This document shows, one piece after another, positions 5,939 through 12,469 of a stretch of DNA of 13,191 nucleotides. Made by a program: the position numbers and the translations under genes. This DNA is from Clostridiales bacterium (GTDB lineage: Bacteria; Bacillota; Clostridia; Oscillospirales; Oscillospiraceae). Position 1 is the first letter of the stretch. Each line of letters opens with the position of its first letter. A model generated the notes under the pieces. The model did no database searches. It was not told where the DNA came from and saw only the letters and a list, made by a program, of their open reading frames with translations. The DNA is taken from the NCBI GenBank assembly GCA_021203685.1, contig JAJQAS010000001.1, positions 1 through 13,191 of the forward strand, written 5' to 3'.

Positions 5939-6640
5939 TTAGCGTGCGGCGGCGACAAACGCCCGAAAAATCCTCCGGCTGTTCTCGTCCGTCCGGTGGG
6001 AGAACTCCGGGTGCCACTGCACCCCCCAGACGAAGGGCTTCCCCGGCAGGTAAACCGCCTCCACCAGCCCGTCCGGGGCCAGGGCCATGGGCCGCAGACA
6101 GGGGGACAGCGTCTCCACCGCCTGATGGTGGTAGCTGTTCACCGGCAGCTCCTCCGCACCCAGCAGCTGGCGCAGCGGCGTTTCCGGCAGCAGCGTGACC
6201 CGGTGGACGGGCCGCTCGTAGTGGGGGCCAGTCTGGTGGTGCTCCACCGCCGAGGGCCGCTGGGTGGGCAGGTCCTGGTATAGCGTGCCGCCCAGGGCGG
6301 CGTTCAGCAGCTGTATCCCCCGGCAAATGCCCAGCAGCGGCCTGTCCGCCGCAAGCACCAGGGGCAGCAGCGTTGTCTCCATCCGGTCTCGCGCCGGGCA
6401 GCATTCGCCGCACTGGGGCAGTCGTTCCGCCCCGTACACCGCCGGGTCGATGTCGTGGCCGCCGGTGAAGAGGAACCCGTCGCACTGTTCCACCAGCCGG
6501 ACCAGCACCGCCGAGTCGTCGGTCAGAGGCAGCATCACCGGCACGCCGCCTGCCTCCAGCACGCCCTCCATGTAGCCGGGCAACATCCAATAGCTCTCCC
6601 GCTCCCGGTCCACCAGGGGGAGCACACCAATGATGGGCAT
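5939..6640 (-). CDS. Class-I glutamine amidotransferase, PuuD-like gamma-glutamyl hydrolase (233 aa)
   Basis: This belongs to the peptidase C26 / class-I glutamine amidotransferase group, whose PuuD members hydrolyse gamma-glutamyl-GABA in putrescine breakdown. The nucleophile elbow LLGICRGIQLLNAALGG places Cys106 as catalytic. WGVQWHPEFS supplies His210 and Glu212, completing the triad. FTGGHDIDPAVYG (about 58-70) is the oxyanion-side loop typical of this subfamily. The ATG at 6640 follows AAGGAAGG with a 5-base gap and starts the expected MPIIGVLPL strand; a longer open frame to 6835 would run through the terminator and leader. No other Puu-pathway genes are nearby, so the substrate is uncertain (a gamma-glutamylamine or another gamma-glutamyl compound). 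The leader suggests control by premature termination. Confidence 0.92.
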   Translation of the reverse strand: MPIIGVLPLVDRERESYWMLPGYMEGVLEAGGVPVMLPLTDDSAVLVRLVEQCDGFLFTGGHDIDPAVYGAERLPQCGECCPARDRMETTLLPLVLAADRPLLGICRGIQLLNAALGGTLYQDLPTQRPSAVEHHQTGPHYERPVHRVTLLPETPLRQLLGAEELPVNSYHHQAVETLSPCLRPMALAPDGLVEAVYLPGKPFVWGVQWHPEFSHRTDENSRRIFRAFVAAAR

Positions 6641-6777
6641 AGAAACCTTCCTTTCCTCAAAAAAAGCGGCAGGGGACACAGTTGTCCTCCTGCCGCGCCG
6701 TTGTCGCAGATGGGTGTTTGGTTGGTTGCGGAGCTGCTGTTGCCAGAGCAACGCAACAGTCTTGCCCTTTGGGGGGC
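6641..6777 (-). promoter_or_regulatory. Structured 5' leader of the amidotransferase gene, possible attenuator
   Basis: From the predicted start near 6777 the leader contains several competing stems: TTGCCC/GGGCAA (6762-6779), nested CTGTTGC/GCAACAG and GTTGC/GCAAC pairs (about 6723-6760), and finally a strong terminator at 6659-6696 just before the ribosome site. No leader peptide with an ATG was found, and I do not recognise a known riboswitch class. Regulation by transcription termination is inferred from position. Confidence 0.5.
6659..6696 (-). terminator. Strong intrinsic terminator directly before the amidotransferase ribosome site
   Basis: GCGGCAGG (6689-6696 read leftward) pairs with CCTGCCGC (6666-6673), then after a one-base bulge GGACA pairs with TGTCC around a 4-base loop. 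Seven U follow (6659-6665). It may end rsmI transcripts, but with the next ribosome site starting about 10 bases on, it must also be crossed by any amidotransferase transcript from the promoter at 6784-6812. Confidence 0.9.
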
Positions 6778-6783
6778 AATGAC

Positions 6784-6812
6784 AGGATACCACAGTTTTG
6801 GGGGAAACGCAA
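6784..6812 (-). promoter_or_regulatory. Candidate promoter of the amidotransferase leader
   Basis: The -35 TTGCGT (6807-6812), 17-base spacer and -10 TATCCT (6784-6789) lie just after the rsmI stop codon. The hexamers are moderate matches. Confidence 0.5.
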
Positions 6813-6831
6813 TCAAAAAACAATGCACCGC

Positions 6832-7668
6832 TCACCGCTGCACCGCCAGCCGGTACAGCTCCTTCTTCTGGAACCCGGTCTCTGCCGCCACCTGCCGGGC
6901 GGCCTCTTTCATGGGGAGCTGCTGCTCCTGGTAGAGGGTACAGACCCGCTCCACCGCCTGCTCCAGGGTCAGGGCGGGGCCTTCCTCCACGGGGGCAGCC
7001 CCTTCCACCACCAGCACGAACTCCCCTCTGGGGGGCTGCTCCCGGTAGCGCTCCAGCGCCTGCCCCAGGGTGGTGCGGATGACCTCCTCGTGGAGTTTGG
7101 TCAGCTCCCGGCAGAGGGCCACCCGCCGGTCCGGGCCGAAGGTTGCCGCCAGGTCGGACAGGGTGGCCACCAACTTGTGGGGAGCCTCGTAAAAAATCAT
7201 CGTCCGTGTCTCGCCTCGGAGGGAATCCAGATGGTCGCGCCGGTTCTTTTTGTTCATGGCGAGAAAGCCCTCGAAGGTGAACCGCCCGGTGGGCAGGCCG
7301 GAGGCCGCCAGCGCCGTCACCAGGGCGCAGGGGCCGGGGAGGGACACCACCGTTACCCCTGCCTCCACGCAGAGGGCCACCAGCTCCTCGCCGGGGTCAC
7401 TGATAGCGGGGGTACCCGCGTCCGTGACCAGGGCGCAGTTCTCCCCGGCCAGCAGCCGCTGGAGGATCTGGGGGCCGCTGGTCTCGGTGTTGTGGCGGTA
7501 GTAGCTGACCATGGGCTTTTTCAGCCCCAGATGGTTCAAAATTTTGACGGATACCCGGGTATCCTCCGCAGCGATGAAGTCCGCCGCCGCCAACGTCTCC
7601 GCCGCCCGGGGGGAGATGTCCCCCAGGTTGCCGATGGGGGTGGGGACGAGATAGAGTGTGCCTGCCAT
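6832..7668 (-). CDS. rsmI: 16S rRNA (cytidine-1402-2'-O)-methyltransferase (278 aa)
   Basis: RsmI uses S-adenosylmethionine to methylate the ribose of C1402 in the 30S decoding centre. The start MAGTLYLVPTPIGNLGD is the near-invariant family opening. AEDTRVSVKILNHLGL and VSYYRHNT follow, then TDAGTPAISDPGEELV, the glycine-rich cofactor loop, and SLPGPCALVTALAASGLPT. The C-terminal ~50 residues form the usual small helical domain. The length is typical. I prefer the ATG at 7668, which has AAGGGTG upstream and matches the family N-terminus; an earlier in-frame start at 7686 would add six residues overlapping that site. In Bacillus rsmI (yabC) lies close to yabB (trmN6), as here, though a 170-bp repeat element now separates the two. 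Confidence 0.97.
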   Translation of the reverse strand: MAGTLYLVPTPIGNLGDISPRAAETLAAADFIAAEDTRVSVKILNHLGLKKPMVSYYRHNTETSGPQILQRLLAGENCALVTDAGTPAISDPGEELVALCVEAGVTVVSLPGPCALVTALAASGLPTGRFTFEGFLAMNKKNRRDHLDSLRGETRTMIFYEAPHKLVATLSDLAATFGPDRRVALCRELTKLHEEVIRTTLGQALERYREQPPRGEFVLVVEGAAPVEEGPALTLEQAVERVCTLYQEQQLPMKEAARQVAAETGFQKKELYRLAVQR

Positions 7669-7688
7669 AAAATCACCCTTTCGCATTA

Positions 7689-7858
7689 TGAGCTATTAGC
7701 TGTTGGCTGTTAGCTTTTAGCTAGGCACTACCAGTCTGAAGCAAACAGCCAAAAAGGAAACTGAGGGCTAAACCACCCGCTTGTAAGGGAACCCCAATGG
7801 TAAGCGTAACACATAATGCCAAGAACTACAAAGCTAAAGGCTAATAGCCAACAGCTCA
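7689..7858. repeat. Heptamer-capped intergenic element, copy A
   Basis: The left end has consecutive heptamers of the form TTAGCTN (7689-7723, five units, some degenerate). The right end has the inverse form (aagctaa, aggctaa, tagccaa, cagctca; 7831-7858). The ends can therefore pair into a long stem. The interior has no coding potential. Read in reverse, it aligns with copy B at 12132-12297, sharing AGTTCTT, ACGCTTA and GTAGTRCCT blocks at matching places next to the heptamers. Confidence 0.75.
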
Positions 7859-7868
7859 CTTCACATTG

Positions 7869-8523
7869 CTAATTGCACATTAGAATAACCGGTTCGACCC
7901 GCAGCCCCGGCTTCCCCTGCCGCACCGCCTCCACCAGCGCCAGCTTGGGAGGGCTCTCCAGCCGGTGCTGCACCAGCTGCAGACGCTTGGGTTCCAAATC
8001 ATTTTCCCGCAGGGCCAGCAGCAGGTCGGTGAGCCGCTCCGCCCGGCACACCAGGGCGAACCGCCCGCCGGTTTTCAGCCGGGGAGCCGCCGCCCGGCAC
8101 AGGTCGGCCAGGGTACAGCTCACCTCGCTGCGGGCGGCGGCGCTGCGCCGGGAGGCCAGCACGCCGGCACCCAGGGGGAAATAGGGCGGGTTGGAGACGA
8201 TGAGGTCGTAATGCCCCCGGGAGAACCACCCCGGCTCCCGCAGATCCGCCGTGAGGACTTCCCCAGTCAGGCCGTTTTCCGCCAGGTTCCGCCGGGCCAG
8301 GGCCGCGGCGGCGGGGTCGATGTCGATGCCGTCCAGCGTCAGCTCCGGTTCCCGCTGGGCCAGCAGCAGGGCCAGCACCCCCACGCCACAGCCCAGGTCC
8401 AGCACCCGCATCCCCCGGCGAAGGGTGGCGAACCGGGCCAGCTGCACCGAGTCCGTGCCCAGCAGGGGGAAGGGCGTCGTCCTGCCGGAAGGTGTAGGGG
8501 CCAATTTGTTCCAGCCGCTCCAT
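7869..8523 (-). CDS. tRNA1(Val) (adenine37-N6)-methyltransferase-like, apparent frameshift
   Basis: The body is a Rossmann-fold SAM methyltransferase: RVLDLGCGVGVLALLLAQRE is the cofactor motif I, GIDIDPAAAALARRN the acidic strand, and IVSNPPYFPLG the NPPY catalytic motif of N6-adenine enzymes. This is the TrmN6 (YfiC/YabB) family that modifies A37 of a tRNA. The natural start is MERLEQIGPYTFRQDDA at 8523, with a G-rich ribosome site 7 bases upstream. In that frame the protein breaks after QDDA, while FPLLGTDSVQLA, its expected continuation, lies in the next frame. One extra base within the CCC-TT-CCCCC runs (8465-8474) explains it. The gene is therefore either disrupted, mis-sequenced or slips at the homopolymer. 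A TTG start at 8504 could make a truncated form but has no ribosome site. Confidence 0.8.
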
Positions 8524-8552
8524 CAACATCCCCCCATTCCAATGCTGTTTCC

Positions 8553-8581
8553 ATTATGCCACAGGTCTTGAAAATTAGCAA
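8553..8581 (-). promoter_or_regulatory. Promoter of the trmN6-like gene
   Basis: The -35 TTGCTA (8576-8581, overlapping the XRE gene end), 17-base spacer and -10 CATAAT (8553-8558) stand 30 bases before the MERLE start codon. Confidence 0.55.
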
Positions 8582-8775
8582 TCCTCTTCCCAGAACAGCT
8601 CGTCCAGCGTCTTGTCCAGCGCCTTACAGATGGCGATGCACAGCCGGATGGTGGGGTTGTAGGAGCCTTTTTCGATACCATTGATGGTCTGGCGGGAGAC
8701 GCCCACGGCATCCGCCAGGGCCTGCTGAGAGAGATCCTTGGCTGCCCGTGCCGCCTTGAGGCGCAGGTTCTTCAT
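8575..8775 (-). CDS. Small XRE/Cro-type regulator (66 aa)
   Basis: This minimal helix-turn-helix protein begins MKNLRLKAARAAKDLSQQAL, then ADAVGVSRQTINGIEKGSYN (the recognition helix region) and PTIRLCIAICKALDKTLDEL. It belongs to the compact YozG-like XRE class of about 65-70 residues with no effector domain. The ATG at 8775 has GGAGGAGG upstream and overlaps the stop of the preceding membrane-protein gene (ATGA), so it is translationally coupled as the third gene of the operon. Such small regulators commonly repress their own operon. Candidate operators are the palindromes around the operon promoter at 9887-9939. A direct contact with the membrane partners is inference. Confidence 0.92.
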   Translation of the reverse strand: MKNLRLKAARAAKDLSQQALADAVGVSRQTINGIEKGSYNPTIRLCIAICKALDKTLDELFWEEDC

Positions 8776-9284
8776 ACCTCGTCCTCCTCCCGGTCCCGGC
8801 GGAGCAGCGCCCGCACGCCGAAGGCGATGAGGACGGCGACCAGCAGCAGCCCGCAGAGCAGGTTGGCTGTCCGCGCAGAGGTGTTTTGGGTGTTGCACAA
8901 GGCACAGACCAGATTGACCGCCGCGATGACGGCGGTGACGATGACCCACCGCCGGGGGTTGTCGTTCAGGCCCATGTAGGCGTCCAGCACAATGCAGCTG
9001 ACCGCGTAGACCAAAATCCCCAGCAGCGCTCCGGCGAAGAGAAAGAGGGGAGAGGTGGAAATTTCCACGTCAAAGAGGTTCAAAACCCACCCCAACAGCA
9101 GATACACAACCATCGTCCCGAAGGCGTTGCGGAAAGCCACCCCCTGGGCGGCTTTTTGCCGCTCGTCGTACTCGCTGCGGACGCGCCACTTGCCCAGCCA
9201 AATGCGCCGGATGAGCAGGAACACGAGCAGCGTCACGGCAATTCCCGCCGCGAATCCCAGTGCATGATACAAATTCACGTTCAT
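8772..9284 (-). CDS. Four-helix membrane protein with YDERQ motif, paralog 1 (170 aa)
   Basis: Hydrophobic segments fall at about residues 8-26, 56-72, 80-100 and 112-130, with another near 143-160. Between the first and second is a cytoplasmic-looking stretch with SEYDERQKAAQGVAFRNAF. The YDERQ motif is typical of small Firmicutes membrane proteins (DUF2178-like) often encoded beside XRE regulators. The block VSCIVLDAYMGLNDNPRRW is shared almost word for word with the next gene upstream, showing that they arose by duplication. The start at 9284 has AAGGATGG upstream; it lies 29 bases after paralog 2 and overlaps the XRE gene. No enzymatic motif is visible. A role in sensing envelope state or holding the regulator at the membrane is speculative. 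Confidence 0.85.
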   Translation of the reverse strand: MNVNLYHALGFAAGIAVTLLVFLLIRRIWLGKWRVRSEYDERQKAAQGVAFRNAFGTMVVYLLLGWVLNLFDVEISTSPLFLFAGALLGILVYAVSCIVLDAYMGLNDNPRRWVIVTAVIAAVNLVCALCNTQNTSARTANLLCGLLLVAVLIAFGVRALLRRDREEDEV

Positions 9285-9313
9285 CTCGATTCCATCCTTA
9301 TCACGGGTCAGTT

Positions 9314-9817
9314 TTATTCCTCGTCCTCGGTCTGGCCCCGGTGCAGCAGCGTCCGCACGCCAAACGCGACCAGCACGACGGCCAGCAGCGCGGCAGTGAA
9401 CACGTTTGCCGCCGCCTCATCGAAGTCGGGGGCATAGGCGGCGATGCCCACCAGTTGGATGACCAGCAGCACGGCGCTGGAGATGACCCACTTTTTGGGG
9501 TCGTCGTTCAGGCCGATGTAGGCGTCCAGCACAATGCAGCTGACCAGGAACACCGCCAGCGCCAGGAACAGCCCCACAAAGGACAGCACATACAGCGGCG
9601 GGTTCCAGATGTCCAGCAGTTGGAGCAGGGCCAGGTAGCCCACCACCGCCCAAAAAGCGTTGCGGTAGGCCACGCCCCGGGCGGCCTGCTGCCGCTCGTC
9701 GTAGTCGCCGCCGACCTCCAGGCGGAACTTACCTTTTGTGATACGGTTGCTGAGGGCGGCTACGGCCAGAAGCACCACGATTCCAGCCAACGCGCCAAAA
9801 AATGCCAGGTTATACAT
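9314..9817 (-). CDS. Four-helix membrane protein with YDERQ motif, paralog 2 (167 aa)
   Basis: This is the first gene of the operon. Its layout equals that of paralog 1: N-terminal helix (about residues 4-22), then GDYDERQQAARGVAYRNAFW, three to four further helices, the conserved block SCIVLDAYIGLNDDPKKW, and an acidic tail. The ATG at 9817 follows AAGGAGG by 9 bases; the open frame continues upstream to 9928 but that stretch overlaps the promoter's transcribed start region and lacks a ribosome site. It is driven by a consensus promoter at 9887-9915. Function is unknown. Confidence 0.87.
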   Translation of the reverse strand: MYNLAFFGALAGIVVLLAVAALSNRITKGKFRLEVGGDYDERQQAARGVAYRNAFWAVVGYLALLQLLDIWNPPLYVLSFVGLFLALAVFLVSCIVLDAYIGLNDDPKKWVISSAVLLVIQLVGIAAYAPDFDEAAANVFTAALLAVVLVAFGVRTLLHRGQTEDEE

Positions 9818-9886
9818 TATCGTCGTCCTCCTTGACAAAATACGGTGTTGCGGAAGGGGAAAGGGGTCGCTTCCTAGGATGGCTAT

Positions 9887-9915
9887 AGTATACCGTACAC
9901 CCGTCACTTTGTCAA
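9887..9915 (-). promoter_or_regulatory. Consensus promoter of the membrane-protein/XRE operon
   Basis: TTGACA (9910-9915), a 17-base spacer and TATACT (9887-9892) lie 70 bases before the first gene. Such a strong core promoter fits a unit held down by a repressor. Confidence 0.85.
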
Positions 9916-9939
9916 GTATATACGACAAAATATTTTTGT
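9916..9939. promoter_or_regulatory. Palindromes abutting the operon promoter, candidate operator
   Basis: GTATATAC (9916-9923) touches the -35, and ACAAAA-TAT-TTTTGT (9925-9939) lies just upstream. A related GTATAC (9889-9894) overlaps the -10. The repeated GTATAC-like half-sites flanking the core promoter suggest repressor binding, possibly by the operon's own XRE protein. The AT-rich palindrome could instead be an UP element. Confidence 0.4.
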
Positions 9940-9991
9940 AAGATTACAGTTTGTCGGTTGTAAAGCGGAACAGTGACAAGTTTTCCTCTGC

Positions 9992-10034
9992 AAAAAACCG
10001 CTGGAACACGGATGGCCCATGCTCCAGCGGTTTT
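9992..10034 (-). terminator. Intrinsic terminator of metG
   Basis: AAAACCGCTGGA (9994-10005) and TCCAGCGGTTTT (10023-10034) form a perfect 12-bp stem, followed leftward by a U run. It is near-symmetric, so it could work in both directions. It sits 22 bases after the metG stop. Confidence 0.92.
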
Positions 10035-10056
10035 GATTCTAAAGTGTTCTATTGGC

Positions 10057-12042
10057 TCAGCACAGCTTCGCTCCGGCGGGGATTTTGTCGTCCACCATCA
10101 GCAGGTTCAGCTTTTCCTCGCCGTACTCGGTGTGGACGGCGGAAATAAGCATCCCGTTGGACTCGAAGCCCATCATCTTCCTGGGGGGCAGGTTGACGAT
10201 GGCCACCAGCGTCTTGCCCACCAGCTCCTCGGGCTTGTACCAGGCGGCGATGCCGGACAAAATCTGACGGTCGGCGCCGGTGCCGTCGTCCAGGGTGAAG
10301 CGCAGCAGCTTCTTGGACTTCTTCACGGCCTGGCAGTCCTTGACCTTGACGGCCCGGAAGTCGCTCTTCTCGAAGGTGGCGAAGTCCACCTTCTCCTCGG
10401 ACTGCGGCTCCACCTCCAGGGCGGGGAGGGCGGCTTTGGCCTCGGTGGCCTTCTTCTCGGCCTCGATGGCGGCCAGCTCGCCCAGCTCCTTTTTCAGGTC
10501 GATGCGGGGGAACAGGTTCTCGCCCTTGGTGACGGTGGCGTCGGGGGCCAGCAGGCCCCACTGAGCGGCGCTGTCCCAGTCGGTGCGGTTCGCGCCGATC
10601 TGGGCGAAAATTTTCTCCGCCGTGTCGGGCATGAAGGGGGTCAGCAAAATGGAGCAGATGCGGATGGTCTCCAGCAGGTTGTACATGACCCGGGCCAGGC
10701 GGGGTTTGGTGTCCTCGCTGCGGGCCAGCACCCAGGGGGCGTTTTCGTCGATATACTTGTTGGCCCGGTCGATGACCTTGAAAATCTCGATGAGGGCGGT
10801 CTGGAAGGTGTACGTCTCCATCAGGCCCTCGTACTTCTCCCGAAGGGCGGAGGCCATGGAAATCAGCTCGGCGTCCTTCTCCTCGTCCGCAGCCTGCTCT
10901 GCGGGCAGCTTGCCGCCGAAGTATTTGCCCACCATGGCGGTGGTGCGGCTGACCAGGTTGCCCAGGTCGTTGGCCAGGTCGATATTGATGCGGTTGATGA
11001 GCAGCTCGTTGGAGAAGTTGCCGTCGCTGCCGAAGGGGAACTCCCGCATCAGGTAGTACCGCAGGGCGTCCACGCCGTAGCGCTGGGCCAGCACCACCGG
11101 GTCCACCACGTTGACAGTGGTGTTCTCCTTGCTCTTGGAGATTTTGCCGCCGTCCAGCAGCAACCAGCCGTGGCCGTAGACCTTTTTGGGCAGGGGCAGG
11201 TCCAGGGCCATCAGCAGGGCGGGCCAGATGATGGAGTGGAACCGGACGATCTCCTTGCCGATGAAGTGCACGTCGGCGGGCCAGTACTTGTCGAAGTCAT
11301 CGTATTTGTCGTTCAGGTAGCCCAGGGCGTTGGTGTAGTTGGAGAGGGCGTCCACCCAGACGTAGACCACGTGCTTGTCGTCGAAGGTGACGGGCACGCC
11401 CCAGGTGAAGCTGGTGCGGGAGACGCACAGGTCCTCCAGGCCAGGCTTGATGAAGTTGTTGAGCATTTCGTGGCGGCGGCTCTCCGGCTCCAGGAAGTCG
11501 GGGTGCTCCTCAAAGAGCTGCTCGATGCGCTTCTGGTATTTGGACAGCCGGAAGAAATAGGCTTCTTCCTCCGCGTCCTGGACCTCGCGGCCGCAGTCGG
11601 GGCACTTGCCGTCCACCAGCTGGGCTTCGGTCCAGAAGGACTCGCAGGGGACGCAGTACTTGCCCTTGTAGGAACCCTTGTAAATATCGCCCTTGTCGTG
11701 GAGCTTTTTGAAAATCTCCTGGACGCTCTTGACGTGGTAATCGTCGGTGGTGCGGATGAACCGGTCGTTGGAGATGTTCATCAGCTTCCACAGGTCCTTG
11801 ATGCCGCCGGGGCCCTCCACGATGTTGTCCACGAACTGCTGGGGGGTGATGCCCGCCGCTTTGGCCTTCTGCTCGATTTTCAGGCCGTGTTCGTCGGTGC
11901 CGGTCAGGAACATCACGTCGCAGCCGCACATCCGCTTGTAGCGGGCCATCACGTCGGTGGCCACGGTGCAGTAGGTGTGGCCGATGTGCAGCTTGTCCGA
12001 GGGATAGTAGATGGGGGTGGTGATATAAAACTTCTTTGCCAT
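10057..12042 (-). CDS. metG: Methionyl-tRNA synthetase with C-terminal tRNA-binding domain (661 aa)
   Basis: MetG charges tRNA(Met) with methionine in the cytoplasm. The class-I HIGH motif is at residues 19-22 (LHIGHTY). GKISKSKENT at about 299-308 carries the KMSKS-type loop as KISKS. The inserted knuckle has Cys130, Cys133, Cys147 and Cys150, the four-cysteine zinc arrangement. Residues about 552-661 form the OB-fold tRNA-binding extension (starts VDFATFEKSDFRAVKVKDC), found in the longer bacterial enzymes. The ATG at 12042 has AGGAGGAG upstream. It is monocistronic here, with a promoter far upstream (12367-12395) and a clear terminator behind. No T-box is evident in the leader. Confidence 0.98.
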   Translation of the reverse strand: MAKKFYITTPIYYPSDKLHIGHTYCTVATDVMARYKRMCGCDVMFLTGTDEHGLKIEQKAKAAGITPQQFVDNIVEGPGGIKDLWKLMNISNDRFIRTTDDYHVKSVQEIFKKLHDKGDIYKGSYKGKYCVPCESFWTEAQLVDGKCPDCGREVQDAEEEAYFFRLSKYQKRIEQLFEEHPDFLEPESRRHEMLNNFIKPGLEDLCVSRTSFTWGVPVTFDDKHVVYVWVDALSNYTNALGYLNDKYDDFDKYWPADVHFIGKEIVRFHSIIWPALLMALDLPLPKKVYGHGWLLLDGGKISKSKENTTVNVVDPVVLAQRYGVDALRYYLMREFPFGSDGNFSNELLINRINIDLANDLGNLVSRTTAMVGKYFGGKLPAEQAADEEKDAELISMASALREKYEGLMETYTFQTALIEIFKVIDRANKYIDENAPWVLARSEDTKPRLARVMYNLLETIRICSILLTPFMPDTAEKIFAQIGANRTDWDSAAQWGLLAPDATVTKGENLFPRIDLKKELGELAAIEAEKKATEAKAALPALEVEPQSEEKVDFATFEKSDFRAVKVKDCQAVKKSKKLLRFTLDDGTGADRQILSGIAAWYKPEELVGKTLVAIVNLPPRKMMGFESNGMLISAVHTEYGEEKLNLLMVDDKIPAGAKLC

Positions 12043-12058
12043 TTCTTCTCCTCCTGTC

Positions 12059-12079
12059 CCCCGCCGAATGGAAGCGGGG
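12059..12079 (-). other. Hairpin just before the metG ribosome site
   Basis: CCCCGC and GCGGGG form a 6-bp stem with a 9-base loop, ending 3-5 bases before AGGAGG. There is no U tract, so it is not a terminator. It could influence ribosome access. Confidence 0.45.
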
Positions 12080-12131
12080 ATATGGAATCACATATTCTGA
12101 TGTTCCCTTTTGCTCAGCGCAATGAGCATTT

Positions 12132-12297
12132 TTAGCTATTGGCTATTAGCTCTTAGCTTTTAGCTTGCAGTTCTTTGCTTTTCAGCACTACGCTTATCGC
12201 TTGCATCACTTTACACTCGGCAGGATTCGCGTTTTGCTTTTATTTTGTAGCTGTTCACGATTGTTTTGTAGTACCTGACTAACAGCTAACAGCTTAC
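12132..12297. repeat. Heptamer-capped intergenic element, copy B
   Basis: Five consecutive 7-base units (TTAGCTA, TTGGCTA, TTAGCTC, TTAGCTT, TTAGCTT; 12132-12166) form one end, and three inverse units (GACTAAC, AGCTAAC, AGCTTAC; 12277-12297) the other. The interior is non-coding and related to copy A in opposite orientation; the closest block is next to the short-array end, beginning GTAGTACCT here and GTAGTGCCT in A. It lies within the predicted metG leader. Confidence 0.75.
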
Positions 12298-12366
12298 ACA
12301 ACGCGGCTGATTCAAAGAGATACCCAGTATATATACCGCAACTCGAAAAATCAGGCGGCAAAGCAC

Positions 12367-12395
12367 ATTATATCCTCTTTTGAAGCAGGTTGCAA
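12367..12395 (-). promoter_or_regulatory. Promoter likely driving metG through a ~320-base leader
   Basis: TTGCAA (12390-12395), 17 bases and TATAAT (12367-12372) on the minus strand. It lies just after the terminator of the preceding gene, and no other gene lies between it and metG. Confidence 0.75.
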
Positions 12396-12415
12396 GCGGC
12401 AGAGCGAAGAAATGG

Positions 12416-12454
12416 AAAAAAGACGGCCCACACAGTCAAATCGTGCGAGCCGCC
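12416..12454 (-). terminator. Intrinsic terminator of the zinc-ribbon membrane gene
   Basis: Read leftward, GGCGGCTCGCAC pairs with GTGTGGGCCGTC (12 bp including G-U pairs), followed by six U (12416-12421). It starts 15 bases after the stop. Confidence 0.88.
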
Positions 12455-12469
12455 TCAATAGCACACTTC

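Noticed and set aside
6455..7713. Plus-strand frames across the amidotransferase and rsmI genes
   Set aside because: They are shadows of two well-supported minus-strand genes.
7689..7858. Heptamer arrays as a CRISPR array
   Set aside because: The units are 7 bases and contiguous, with no spacers and no cas genes.
9973..12135. A 720-codon open frame on the plus strand
   Set aside because: It is antisense to metG, has no ribosome site or recognisable domain, and arises from the high GC third positions of the real gene.
12043..12360. T-box or SAM riboswitch before metG
   Set aside because: I looked for the conserved T-box sequence and S-box core in the leader and found neither.
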